Shown here in pieces: positions 41,201 through 52,419 of a stretch of DNA of 64,000 nucleotides (its first letter is position 1; each line of letters opens with the position of its first letter). The position numbers and the translations under genes were made by a program. The notes beneath the pieces are model-generated. The model did no database searches and was not told where the DNA came from. It saw nothing but the letters and a program-made list of their open reading frames with translations. Source of the stretch: Methylibium sp965279545 (GTDB lineage: Bacteria > Pseudomonadota > Gammaproteobacteria > Burkholderiales > Burkholderiaceae_C); assembly GCF_965279545.1 (NCBI RefSeq), contig NZ_OZ257250.1, forward strand, positions 3,596,001-3,660,000. Direction: 5' to 3'.

Positions 41201-44200
41201 ATCAGCGGGTAGCGCGCGAAGTCCAGCCCGCCGTGCACGACCCGCACCTCGATGGGCTCGGGGGTCGGCACCTCGGGGGGCGCGTCGCTGCCGCGCGCCA
41301 GGATGTAGGCGGCCAGTTCCTCGTCGTCGGCCGGCAGCAGGCCCGGGCGCGGCGTCGGCGGCACGACGGCCAGCGCCGCGTCACCGGCAGGGGCGCCACG
41401 GCTTTGCGGCGCCTGCTGCGGCAGGCGGTGTGTGCGGCCCGCGCTCAGCAGCTCGAAATAGGCCTCGAAGCTCTCGCGGTGGTCGGGCAGCGTGCCGTGC
41501 TCGCAGGGTGCATACCAGGTGCGCTCGGGCGCCAGCGTCGAATTCCAAGGCACCGTGCCGTCGCCGCCGGGGCCGGCGAGGAAGTCCACGCCGCGCCGCG
41601 TTGCAATCACCGTTTCGCCTTCGCCGAACACGGTTTCCCATGCGTTCTGCGGCTTGCGCATCGCCAGCACCGTGCTGCCGGTGCCGGCCACATAGAACAC
41701 CGACGGGTCCTCGCACAGCACCTGCAAGCTGTCCTTGAACGGGCCGCGCACGAAGTCGCGTGCGGTCTTCAGCACGCCGGGGTCCGGCAGCTGCGCACCG
41801 TGCTCGTCTTCGGCCACGCGCTGCCAGCTTGCCGGATCGAACAGGTCGCCGTAGGCGGCGTCGCTGTCCTGCGGCAGCATCTGCAGCAGGCCGGGGAAGC
41901 CGGCACCGAAGCGCGCCATGTCGCGGTCCGACACCTTGCGCGCCAGCACCGCGAGCATCGTCGCCAACGGGTACTGGCGCAGCAGCAGCATGGCCGGCGC
42001 GTAGGAGCCCTTGTTCGGCGTGCCGAGCATCACCAGGCGGCTGCCGCGCTGCTTGAGCGCCTGCCACAGCGCCTTGCCAGCGGCGTCGACGTACAGCGCC
42101 TGGCGCGCGATCAGGCCGCCCATCGAATGCACCAGCAGGTGCACCGGCACGGTCGGGTCGTTCAACCTGTTCACGACCGCGAGCAGCTGCTCGCGCAGGC
42201 CCGCGCCGCTGTGCTCGATCGACAGCCGCCAGTCGAAGGGCACGGCGACGACGCGAAAGCGTGCGCGCGCCTCGTCGAGCAGGCGCTCGTAGCTGACCGC
42301 CAGCAGCCCGCTGGCGCGCAGCAGGCTGCCGTCGGCGCGCGCATCGGGGTCTTCGAGCGCCAGCCGCTCCAGCGAGCCGTCGAGCATCGCGTCGAGTGCG
42401 AGCCACACGCGCTCGTCGCCGTCGCGGCGCTGCAGTTCGCTGCCCATGATGCCGGGCAGCACCAGCAGCACCGGCTTGCGCGCGTTCTCGCGCAGCCCGA
42501 AGTCGGCCAGCCAGTCGTCGAAGGGGCGCCGGCTCAGCGGGTCGGGCTTCAGCGCCTGCGGCAGGCCGCGCGTGCGGCGCTCGTCGTCGGCCAGCGACGC
42601 GAAGCCGTCGTCGCGGCCGGCCAGCGTGTTCAGCAGGCCGCTGCGCGACAGGCTGCCGGCGCCGAAGTAGGCGAAGTGCGTGACCGTCGGTCCTTCGCAG
42701 CGCAGGCTGCGCGGCGGCTGCGCGCTGCGCTGCAGGCCGCCGAACATCGAGCGCGTGTGGACCACGAAGTCGTGGTCGTGCAGGCCGTAGAACACATCGC
42801 CGAGCAGGGTGACGATGCCGCCCCAGCCCTTGCCGCGCGAGTCGCCGGCGATCACGCGCAGCCGGTCCCTGGGTTGGGCACCGCAGCCGGCCAGCGCCAG
42901 CGTCAGCGGCGAGCCGGGGATCATGGCTTCGAGCCCCGGTACCGCCCTGGCATCGGCGCGGGCCGCGACCAGCGAGCGCACCAGGCGCGTGGCGCGGTCG
43001 AACACCAGGCTGCCCAGGCCGCCGGTGCCGCTGCCGACGGCCAGCCCGATGGCACGCAGCAGCAGCGACAGGAACAGGTCGGTGCGGCCGTCGGCCAGCA
43101 AGGTGCCGCGCGCCGGGCAGGCCACGCGGACGAAGCAGCCCGGCTGCAGGCGCTGCGCCGCGTTGCCCAGTGCGGCGAACAGCGGGCGCAGCAGCGGTGC
43201 GTCGGGGTGCTGCGCCCGTTCGCCCACGGCCGCGAAGCGGCTCGCGAAGAAGCGCTGCGCCTCGGTCAGTGTCGCCGCGCTGCGCAGCGCGAACAGCTCG
43301 CCGACCAGGCCGCCGCGCGAATGCGAGACCACGTCCACCGCGAACTGACGCTCGGCCGGCAGCGTGGCGAGCAGGGCCTCGACGAGGCCGAGTGTGTTGT
43401 CGACCGGGCTGCGCGTGAGGCTGCGGTGCTCCCAGGCCAGCAGCGTGCAGCGCTCGGCGAGCGCCTTGAAGTCGCCCGGCAGCCCGCCCGACTCGCCCGC
43501 CCACAGCTTGCCGAAGCTGCCCTCGGTGGACGACGCGGTACCGTGCAGGAAGACCAGCACGCGCTCCTTCGCGTCGGCCAGCGGCAGGCTGCCGGCAGCC
43601 TGCCAGGCGCCGTCGGTCCAGCGCAGCAGCACGCCGCCCTCGTTGCCGAGCGCCTCGTGCAGGTTCGCGTTCTCGAACGACGCGCACAGCTTGGCCGCGA
43701 GCGGAAAGCCCTGCGGCGCGCCGCCCGGGAACCAGCGGCCGACCGCGTGGCCGAGGATGGACGCGAAGTCGTAGAGCTTGTCGAGGCTGGTCGGGTCGGT
43801 CAGCTCGCTCACCGTGTAGCGCTCGACCGGCGCGCTCGGTGCCCCGCCCCGCGAACGTGTCTGCGTGCTGGGGGCCAGGTCGAAAGGCAGCTCGATGGCG
43901 GCCGCGCCGCCTGCCGCGCCGCGCCGTGCCGCCTGCGGACGGGCATGGCGGGAAACGAACTCGACCGGGTCGGTGTAGAACACCGAGCCATCGGCGAAAC
44001 GCACCTCGAGCACCGCACCGTCCCGGCCGAGCTGCGCCGGATCGAGCCCGCGCGAGGCGTCGGGCGCGCTGCGTTGCTGGCGCTGCACGCTCGAGCCCTC
44101 GGCGAGGTGCGCGTCGCACCACAGGTCGAAGGCGCGGTCGCCGTTTGGCGCAACCGGGTTCGCGTCCGCGGTCTCGCTGCGATCGCTCTTGGCGCTGGAC

Positions 44201-44211
44201 TTGCGGGCCAT
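38287..44211 (-). CDS. Giant fusion: two alpha/beta-hydrolase domains, CHAT protease domain and helical C-terminus
   Basis: 1,974 residues from the ATG at 44211, which has GGAGAC before it. No signal peptide or membrane helix. Hydrolase 1 (about 215-530): VLVFLHGTASS, nucleophile elbow VSHSRGGL (Ser298), HDHDFVVHTRSM. Hydrolase 2 (about 580-925), like lecithin:cholesterol acyltransferases: LLVLPGIMGSEL, LVHSMGGL (Ser696), GGDGTVPW (Asp884) and EHGTLPDH (His905 or 911). CHAT domain (about 1300-1620): PWELL, LLHLCGHGVVD (His1436) and FVFINCCYSG (Cys1488). Residues about 1640-1974 are alpha-helical, TPR-like. All three active sites look intact. CHAT proteases often act in immunity or cell death; no partner gene is adjacent, so the role is unknown. 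Confidence 0.88.
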   Translation of the reverse strand: MARKSSAKSDRSETADANPVAPNGDRAFDLWCDAHLAEGSSVQRQQRSAPDASRGLDPAQLGRDGAVLEVRFADGSVFYTDPVEFVSRHARPQAARRGAAGGAAAIELPFDLAPSTQTRSRGGAPSAPVERYTVSELTDPTSLDKLYDFASILGHAVGRWFPGGAPQGFPLAAKLCASFENANLHEALGNEGGVLLRWTDGAWQAAGSLPLADAKERVLVFLHGTASSTEGSFGKLWAGESGGLPGDFKALAERCTLLAWEHRSLTRSPVDNTLGLVEALLATLPAERQFAVDVVSHSRGGLVGELFALRSAATLTEAQRFFASRFAAVGERAQHPDAPLLRPLFAALGNAAQRLQPGCFVRVACPARGTLLADGRTDLFLSLLLRAIGLAVGSGTGGLGSLVFDRATRLVRSLVAARADARAVPGLEAMIPGSPLTLALAGCGAQPRDRLRVIAGDSRGKGWGGIVTLLGDVFYGLHDHDFVVHTRSMFGGLQRSAQPPRSLRCEGPTVTHFAYFGAGSLSRSGLLNTLAGRDDGFASLADDERRTRGLPQALKPDPLSRRPFDDWLADFGLRENARKPVLLVLPGIMGSELQRRDGDERVWLALDAMLDGSLERLALEDPDARADGSLLRASGLLAVSYERLLDEARARFRVVAVPFDWRLSIEHSGAGLREQLLAVVNRLNDPTVPVHLLVHSMGGLIARQALYVDAAGKALWQALKQRGSRLVMLGTPNKGSYAPAMLLLRQYPLATMLAVLARKVSDRDMARFGAGFPGLLQMLPQDSDAAYGDLFDPASWQRVAEDEHGAQLPDPGVLKTARDFVRGPFKDSLQVLCEDPSVFYVAGTGSTVLAMRKPQNAWETVFGEGETVIATRRGVDFLAGPGGDGTVPWNSTLAPERTWYAPCEHGTLPDHRESFEAYFELLSAGRTHRLPQQAPQSRGAPAGDAALAVVPPTPRPGLLPADDEELAAYILARGSDAPPEVPTPEPIEVRVVHGGLDFARYPLMVGHYENDGVFGAAKRVDEKLGGQLQQVLDLKLFVGASRTGHYLRPNNHTAKPPAYPGALMLGLGSVGELTPGLLSETVTRGVLRFAFEHVHRDPYSPAGSEPVDLRLSTVLVGTHVQAVTARDSLAGLLYGVWRAAQLLLQLPGQTQPVRIREVEVIEIDEHIALDAAYELKRLLARDEWRERLRWDHPVLEVREGGIRGYRPRATGSVWQRLIIEHDALGGLKFALIGERARVESTQVYSDVASLRRFIDRVSDHQTTAADRIASPTDPRFGGVLFQMLLPYDLKERLANLDNTVLVVDDESARYPWELLSPPLSSAADGETPRPFVVHAGLVRQRVTKEFRRLLPQAIGGYDALIVGAPSTAKWQDAQGAALQFSTLDGAQAEAQAVNELLQHDHREWLPAALIGPAVSFDQVRIALLEKPYRLLHLCGHGVVDQWVRTLGSGLDAREIRKTGMVLSNQEVLTAADVEQMSPAPEFVFINCCYSGRDSEGLTNPGPDPRKHPILAASLALQFIKMGSKAVVAAGWQVDDAAALLFARTLYRGLLDGDPFGEAVRVAREAVHAESGAQNNTWGAYQCYGDPQWRLRAPARSGGAAAGTSLLRDADGCMSAHELADRIVQVVAVAGDKPPAAVLGQIDKLLATLEADDARCAWLTDSRVRSALGCAYRELGDHDSAARALQLGARSAYSQVQIGQLELLVNSLSRSASPDAQGAAERLLDRLDDVSNDTLGRWPLGDQDVAPTSAASERQCLRGGFVLRQAARLLDEDKALGAVAGALAEAARRFASAYRSKRHFKDSADRRAYALSNALLAAALAALAQRELGVAEAALAEEGPPRDGELALGPVALWLAEARALLDELAALDDLASFWHQTTKLELLVARTLLAHLQDDSYPLDDLGLALDLLDRALVRWPSPIQLESLQHRFLLAGNLSHALLHLPGPHPWEDLRQALPVLTGEALARLAARSNGSH

Positions 44212-44371
44212 GCTGTCTCCAGGGGGGCGCGTGAACCGCACCTCAGGCGTCCGATGTAGCCGCGGGCGCGGTGCCCGTCAATCCTGCGGAGCCTGGTGGC
44301 CGGCGGGCCGGCGCGTCACCCGTGCTTCTTAGAATCGCATGTCGCTCAACCCCTCTCGCAAAGGCAGATCA

Positions 44372-44872
44372 ATGTTCGATCAAGAAGACGAAGGCACGCG
44401 CATCGGTGTCTGGACGGCCTTGGCCGTGGTGTTCCTGGTGGTGGCCGGCCTGATCGGCGGCTTGGCGATCCGCGCGATGAACGCCGCCGGCGATGCCGTG
44501 CCGCAGGCCGGCGCGGGCGCCGAAGCGATCGCCTTCGTCGACGGCCCGCTCGAAGGCGATGTGGTCGGAACGGTCTACTTCGCGGTCGGCCAGTCCAGGC
44601 TGCCGGACGGCGCCCTCGTCGCGCTGGACAAGGCGATCCAGGCCGTGAAGGACGAGCCGCAGCGCCATGTGGTGTTGTCGGGCTTCCACGACGCCAGCGG
44701 TGCCGCAGCGCTGAACGCCGAGCTCGCCAAGGCGCGCGCGAAGACCGTGCGTGCGGCGCTGGTGGCCGAGGGTATCGATGCCGCGCGCATCACGCTGCGC
44801 AAGCCCGACGTGACGCTGGGCGACGGCGAAGCGCCGGAGGCGCGGCGCGTGGAGATCCGGCTGGTGAATTGA
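44372..44872 (+). CDS. OmpA-family protein with N-terminal membrane anchor
   Basis: 166 residues from the ATG at 44372, preferred over the ATG at 44339 because AAAGGCAG stands at ribosome-site distance. One membrane helix (about 14-33, GVWTALAVVFLVVAGLIGGL) and then a periplasmic OmpA/MotB-like domain: GTVYFAVGQSRLPDGALVAL, HVVLSGFHDASGAAALNAEL, KARAKTVRAALVAEGI and RRVEIRLVN. The domain binds peptidoglycan in relatives, but the usual NxxLSxxRA pattern is changed to NAELAKARAK. Function in envelope anchoring is inferred. Confidence 0.8.
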   Translation: MFDQEDEGTRIGVWTALAVVFLVVAGLIGGLAIRAMNAAGDAVPQAGAGAEAIAFVDGPLEGDVVGTVYFAVGQSRLPDGALVALDKAIQAVKDEPQRHVVLSGFHDASGAAALNAELAKARAKTVRAALVAEGIDAARITLRKPDVTLGDGEAPEARRVEIRLVN

Positions 44873-44882
44873 TTCCGGGGGG

Positions 44883-44922
44883 TCCCTCACCCCACCCCTC
44901 TCCCGCGCGCGGGAGAGGGCGC
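44883..44922. repeat. Dispersed palindromic element (CCCTCACCCC type), copy 1
   Basis: CCCTCACCCC is followed by CCCTCTCCCG and CGGGAGAGGG, a strong hairpin between the OmpA-like gene and uvrA (convergent). A related, larger copy lies at 52175-52284. Elements of this look are scattered between genes in many GC-rich proteobacteria and may also terminate transcription. Confidence 0.7.
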
Positions 44923-44944
44923 CGCAGATCGAGCGCTGGTGCGC

Positions 44945-48001
<3,057 letters not shown>

Positions 48002-48071
48002 GGTCGGCGAGCCCCGCAGGCGTGCAGGGCAACCCGCCATTATGCGGGGCCGACCGTTCGCGCGCAGGCGC

Positions 48072-49280
48072 TCAGGGTCGGGACGGCGGCCGGTCCAGCG
48101 CGCCGGACGCCAGCGCCTCGCCCAGGCGCTGCGCCGCGCTGCCGGCCGGCAGCGGCGCCCGCCAGGCGCGGCCGTCCTCGCCGGCGGGTTGCCACCACAG
48201 CGCGCCGTCCAGGATCGCCACGCGGCCCAGCGCGCGGCCGTCGGCCGACAGCGCCTCGGTCCAGGCCGCCGGCACCACCGCCGCCGCAGTGGCGGCCACC
48301 GGCCGCCACTGCCCGCGCGTCAGCGTCTGCGCGTCGCCGAACCACGCCAGCGCGCTCGGCAGCATCGCTGCCGCGGACGACGGCGCCGCCGCGTCGGCCT
48401 CGGCGCGGCGCGCCAGCCGTGCCAGTGCACCGCCACCGCTGCCGCGCAGGGCCGCGATCGGCGCGGCCAACGGGTCGTCGGGTGGCGTGGTCTGGGTCGA
48501 CTGCCGTTCGTCGAGCCCGCCGTGCTCGGCTGCGGCGCCGAGCGGCGCCGGGGCCTGGTTGTGCGTCTGCGCCGCGGCGCGGGCCCGGTCTGGCGGTGCG
48601 ACGGACGGCGCAGGTGTGGTGGCCGTCGTCGCGGGCGGCGGTGGCGAAGCGGCCGGCGGGGCCGCCGCCTCGGGCGCTGCGTTTCTCTTCTCCTGGGCCG
48701 CGGCCTTCTGGGCGGGCGGATCCGATGGTGCAGGGGCCGTCGTACGGGGTCGCGGGGCGGCGGCCTCGCGTCGTGCGCCGTCGTCGTCGGCACGCCGGGC
48801 CGTGGTGGCCGCAGCGTCGCGCGCGGCCACGGCCGCGGCGGCCTCGGCCGGTTCGTCGCGGCGTGCCGGCGGTCGGTCCGCTGCGGGGGCTGGGGCTGCG
48901 GCCGATGCAGACGGTGCGGTCGACGGCGCCGCAGGGGCTGCGCTTTCGTGGACCGGTTCGGTCCCAGGCGGCGGGCCGTCGCGCCACATCACGCCGATCA
49001 CGGTGGCGAGCATCAGGCTCGCGAACGCCGCCGTCGCGCCCGGATGGCGCAGTCCTTCGATGCTGGAGGCCAGCCAGGCGCGCACACGCGCCCAGGAGCC
49101 GGTGGCCGGTCGCGCCGTCGTCTTCGCCGAGGACAGCGCGGCAGCCCGCGCGGCGTCGAGGATGCGCCGGCTCAGCTCGGCCGGCGGGCGGGCATCGCGG
49201 TCCGGTGCATGCCGCAGCGCGGCCCGCAGGTGGGCGTCGCGCGCCGGATCGTCGTCGCCGCCGGTCGGGTGCGAGGTCAT
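48072..49280 (-). CDS. Anti-sigma-like membrane protein downstream of an ECF sigma factor
   Basis: 402 residues from the ATG at 49280, which overlaps the sigma stop (ATGA). A cytoplasmic N-terminus of about 80 residues, one membrane helix (82-99, ATAAFASLMLATVIGVMW), a very long Ala/Pro-rich periplasmic linker (about 105-270) and a small folded C-terminus. The layout is that of an anti-sigma factor, with no HxxxCxxC zinc motif seen. Coupling to the sigma gene supports this. The long low-complexity linker could span the periplasm. Confidence 0.65.
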   Translation of the reverse strand: MTSHPTGGDDDPARDAHLRAALRHAPDRDARPPAELSRRILDAARAAALSSAKTTARPATGSWARVRAWLASSIEGLRHPGATAAFASLMLATVIGVMWRDGPPPGTEPVHESAAPAAPSTAPSASAAAPAPAADRPPARRDEPAEAAAAVAARDAAATTARRADDDGARREAAAPRPRTTAPAPSDPPAQKAAAQEKRNAAPEAAAPPAASPPPPATTATTPAPSVAPPDRARAAAQTHNQAPAPLGAAAEHGGLDERQSTQTTPPDDPLAAPIAALRGSGGGALARLARRAEADAAAPSSAAAMLPSALAWFGDAQTLTRGQWRPVAATAAAVVPAAWTEALSADGRALGRVAILDGALWWQPAGEDGRAWRAPLPAGSAAQRLGEALASGALDRPPSRP

Positions 49281-49933
49281 GCGCTCCCCTCGCGCGCGGC
49301 CAGTGCGTCGGCGCCGGCACCGGGCAGGTAGGCGCCCATGCAGGTGCGCAGCTTGCTCATCGCATAGCGCAGCCGGCTCTTGGCGGTCTCGAAGCCGAGT
49401 TCCAGCGCCGCGGCGAGTTCGGCCAACGACAGGCCGTCCTCGTGGTGCAGCAGGAACACCGCCTTCTGCGCGGCCGGCAGGCCGTCCAGGCAGTCCAGCA
49501 GGCGCTGGCCCGCGGCGCGCCAGAAGGCCTGGTCGTCGACGCCCTGCCCGTCGGCGCCGTGGGTGGCGGCCGGCCAGCGGGCCCAGGGCTCGCCTTCGGG
49601 TTCCCACGGGTCGGGCCCCGGCGCATCGACCGACACCTCGCGGCCGCTCTTGCGCAGGCAGTCGACCGCGCGGTGGTGGCCCAGCGTGAACAACCAGGTG
49701 CGAAAGCTCGCGCCCTGCGGTGCCCAGCGCTTGCGTGCGTCGATCACGCGCAGCCAGGTGTCCTGGAACACCTCGTCGGTCTGCGCCGCGCAGGCGCTGC
49801 CGAGCAGCCGGCGCACGAAGCGGTAGAGCGCGACATGGTGGCGCGCGTAGAGCCGCTCGAAGGCGCGCGCATCGCCGCCGGCGAAGGCCTGCATCAGCGT
49901 GTCGTCGGAGGGCTCGGGCGTGGGGTCGGACAT
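49277..49933 (-). CDS. ECF-type RNA polymerase sigma factor
   Basis: 218 residues. Region 2: DARAFERLYARHHVALYRFV, VFQDTWLRVIDARKRW and FRTWLFTLGHHRAVDCLRK. Region 4: GLPAAQKAVFLLHHEDGLSL and LELGFETAKSRLRYAMSKLR. It should direct a small regulon, held in check by the overlapping downstream membrane protein. It is divergent from the von Willebrand A lipoprotein gene across 179 bp, a likely target promoter. The region 2-4 linker, about 40 residues, is longer than usual. Confidence 0.93.
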   Translation of the reverse strand: MSDPTPEPSDDTLMQAFAGGDARAFERLYARHHVALYRFVRRLLGSACAAQTDEVFQDTWLRVIDARKRWAPQGASFRTWLFTLGHHRAVDCLRKSGREVSVDAPGPDPWEPEGEPWARWPAATHGADGQGVDDQAFWRAAGQRLLDCLDGLPAAQKAVFLLHHEDGLSLAELAAALELGFETAKSRLRYAMSKLRTCMGAYLPGAGADALAAREGSA

Positions 49934-50112
49934 GGGCCTGCTCAGTCTGCCATCGCGGCGGGTGGGGCTTCTACGTGCGACGCCCTCGAACGGGGTTGAA
50001 CGGTGGGCTCGATCCCTTTTGTTGACCCCGTTCGCGCGGCCCGGCCGTATCAGCCAGCCTGGGTGCGCGACGGATCGCGGGCCTCTGTTCTGTTCACCGA
50101 CTGGAGTCGTCG

Positions 50113-51669
50113 ATGTCCCTGCTTTCCACTTTGTCCCCGCGCTGGCTGCGGCCGGCCGGTCTGGCCGCCGTCAGCCTGCTGAGCGCCTGCAGCGTCGGCT
50201 GGAGCGCGGCGCACGACTGGGTGTCGCCCGTGCCGTCGCGTTCCGAGGCCGTGCGCCCGCTGCCCCGCCCGACCGGCCCGGGCTGGGCCTCTGCGCTGTG
50301 GGCCGGCCCGCAGTCCGGGCCACCGGCGAGCCCGGACGCGCGCGACTGCGATCGCTCGCGGCAGGCGATCGAGCTCGACGGCCCGGGCGACGGCCAGGCC
50401 GCGCGCCGCGAGCGGCGCGAGCGCTACCGCGGCGATGCGGAGCGCGAGGACGGCGACCGTCGCGCCGACCGCCATGGCGCTGCCAAGGCCGCGGCCGAGT
50501 CGGCGGCAGCCGGCGGCGCGCCTTCGGAGAGCGTGGCCGCGGTGCGCAACAGCGCGCCGGCCGCGCTGCCGGGGCTGCAGACCGACGAGCGAGCGCCAGC
50601 CCCGCCGTCGCCGCGTCGCCCGAGCGACGAACCGGTCTCGGCCGGCGTCGTCGACGACAACGCCGACTTCGGCGCCTACCTCGCCTACCGCGCCCGCAAC
50701 GAGCAGCTGCCGGTGCGCCGCCGCGATGTGCAGGAGCGCTACCGGCTCACCGTACACGACGCCGCCGGCCGGCCGGTGGGCGATGCGCAGGTCAGCCTGC
50801 ACGCCGACGGCCGCGCGCTGCCGCTGTGGGCCCGCACCGATGCCGGCGGGCAGGTGTGGTTGCATCCGGGCGTGATGCAGGGCGGCGCGCCGTCGCTGAT
50901 GGAGGTGCAGGTGCGCAAGGGCGGCACGGTGGGCCATGCCCTGCTGCAACGCGGCCAGCGCGACGCCTTGCAGGTCCGGCTGGACAGCAGGCTGCCGGTC
51001 GAGCGCGCTAGGCTCGACCTCGTGTTCCTGGTCGACGCCACCGGCTCGATGGCCGACGAGATCGACAAGCTCAAGCGCTCGATGCGCGCGATGGCCGACC
51101 AGATCGCCCGCCTGCCGAGCCGGCCCGACACCTGCTTCGCGCTGGTGGCCTACCGCGACCGCGGCGACGAGTTCTTCGTGCGCGCGCACGATTTCAGCAA
51201 GGACCTCGATGCCTTCCAGCGCAGCCTCGGTGCCTTGCAGGCCGGCGGCGGGGGCGACTATCCCGAGGCGCTGAACGAGGCCTTGCACACCGCCGTGCAC
51301 CGCCTGTCCTGGCGCGGCGACGGCGCCACCCGGCTGGTGGTGTTGGTGGCCGATGCGCCGCCGCACCTGGACTACGGCGCACCGTACTACGACGACGACA
51401 TGCAGGGCGCGCTGGCGCGCGGCATCAAGCTGTTCGCGGTCGGCGCCAGCGGCCTCGACCCGACCGGCGAGTACGTGTTCCGCCAAGCGGCGCAGTACAC
51501 CGGCGGCCGCTTCGTGTTCCTGACCTACGCGAAGGCCGACGACCCGTCCAGCGGCCCGGGCCGCGAGACGGCGCACGACGTGGGCAACTACTCGGTCGAG
51601 TCGCTCGACCGGCTGGTGGTGCGGCTGGTGCGCGAGGAACTGGCGCGGCGGCCCGCGGCTCGAGGGTGA
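50113..51669 (+). CDS. Lipoprotein with von Willebrand factor A domain
   Basis: 518 residues. Lipobox LAAVSLLSAC (Cys26) marks it as a lipoprotein. A charged, low-complexity stretch (about 75-190) is followed by a carboxypeptidase-regulatory/Ig-like module (YRLTVHDAAGRPVGDAQVSL) and a VWA domain with the metal-dependent adhesion motif LVFLVDATGSMADEIDKL (Asp near 307) and VVLVADAPPHLDYG. It probably works at the outer membrane in adhesion or complex assembly. Divergent from the ECF sigma gene; possibly under its control. Confidence 0.85.
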   Translation: MSLLSTLSPRWLRPAGLAAVSLLSACSVGWSAAHDWVSPVPSRSEAVRPLPRPTGPGWASALWAGPQSGPPASPDARDCDRSRQAIELDGPGDGQAARRERRERYRGDAEREDGDRRADRHGAAKAAAESAAAGGAPSESVAAVRNSAPAALPGLQTDERAPAPPSPRRPSDEPVSAGVVDDNADFGAYLAYRARNEQLPVRRRDVQERYRLTVHDAAGRPVGDAQVSLHADGRALPLWARTDAGGQVWLHPGVMQGGAPSLMEVQVRKGGTVGHALLQRGQRDALQVRLDSRLPVERARLDLVFLVDATGSMADEIDKLKRSMRAMADQIARLPSRPDTCFALVAYRDRGDEFFVRAHDFSKDLDAFQRSLGALQAGGGGDYPEALNEALHTAVHRLSWRGDGATRLVVLVADAPPHLDYGAPYYDDDMQGALARGIKLFAVGASGLDPTGEYVFRQAAQYTGGRFVFLTYAKADDPSSGPGRETAHDVGNYSVESLDRLVVRLVREELARRPAARG

Positions 51670-51759
51670 CGCCCGGCCGTGGCCCGTCCGGCCCTGCGGG
51701 CCAGCGGCCGCTTCGACCCTGCAGGTTGATCGGCTCCTGCCCGCGCGCTAGGCTGCGGC

Positions 51760-52152
51760 ATGCACTCCTCTTCCTGTTCGAGGCAGCTCGTCGCCGCGCT
51801 GTGCTGTGCCGCCGTGGTGGCCGGCTGCGGCGGCAGCGTGTCGCTCGGCTTCGGCTTCGGTGACGACCGGCCGAGCGCGTCGCTGGCGGTGTCGCCCACC
51901 AGCGCGTCACCGGGCCAGGCGCTGCGGCTCGTCGCGGCGGCGAGCGACGACTTCGGCGTCGACTTCGTCGAGTTCTACCGCGTCGACAGCAGCGGCTCCA
52001 CGCTGCTGGGTTTCGACGGCCTGCCGCCCTATCAGCTCGACACCACGGTGCCCGCCAACGCGGCCGGCAGCGTGCAGTTCTTCGCCCGTGCCATCGACGG
52101 TGCCGGGCAGCGCGGCGACAGCGCCGTGGTGACGGTCAGCGTCGGTCCCTGA
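51760..52152 (+). CDS. Small lipoprotein with Ig-like domain
   Basis: 130 residues. Signal peptide with lipobox VVAGCGG (Cys23). The remainder is one bacterial Ig-like fold: SLAVSPTSASPGQALRLVAA, DFVEFYRVDSSGSTLLGFD, PYQLDTTVPANAAGSVQFFA and DSAVVTVSVG. It lies 90 bp after the VWA lipoprotein gene in the same direction and may be a partner on the cell surface. No enzymatic motif. Confidence 0.78.
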   Translation: MHSSSCSRQLVAALCCAAVVAGCGGSVSLGFGFGDDRPSASLAVSPTSASPGQALRLVAAASDDFGVDFVEFYRVDSSGSTLLGFDGLPPYQLDTTVPANAAGSVQFFARAIDGAGQRGDSAVVTVSVGP

Positions 52153-52174
52153 GCGGGGACCAGGCCGTCGAGAG

Positions 52175-52284
52175 GCCCTCACCCCGGTCCTCTCCCGCAG
52201 GCGGGAGAGGGGGAAGGCGCAGCGCGGGGTCGATGGGCTTGCTCCCTCTCCACCGGCCACGGGGGAGAGGGCGGGGGTGAGGGG
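52175..52284. repeat. Dispersed palindromic element (CCCTCACCCC type), copy 2
   Basis: Begins CCCTCACCCCGG with hairpin CTCTCCCGCAGGCGGGAGAG, and ends CGGGGGTGAGGG, the inverse of its start, so the whole 110 bp is an imperfect inverted repeat with an inner hairpin. Related to 44883-44922. Confidence 0.75.
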
Positions 52285-52419
52285 GTCGCGCCTCGAGCGT
52301 CGGTGCCAGTCTGCGGTTGCGCGCGCACGTGCAAGGCGCTCCCGCGGGACGTGGGATGGGGCGGCGACCCGGTTCGGCGCACGATCGTCACGCGGCCCCG
52401 CCGCAGGGAGACCCACCGC

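Noticed and set aside
38182..44259. Plus-strand open frame of about 2,025 residues opposite the CHAT fusion gene
   Set aside because: Composition is Arg/Gln/Ala-rich with no domains, and it is the antisense shadow of strongly GC-biased codons; the minus strand has three recognisable active sites.
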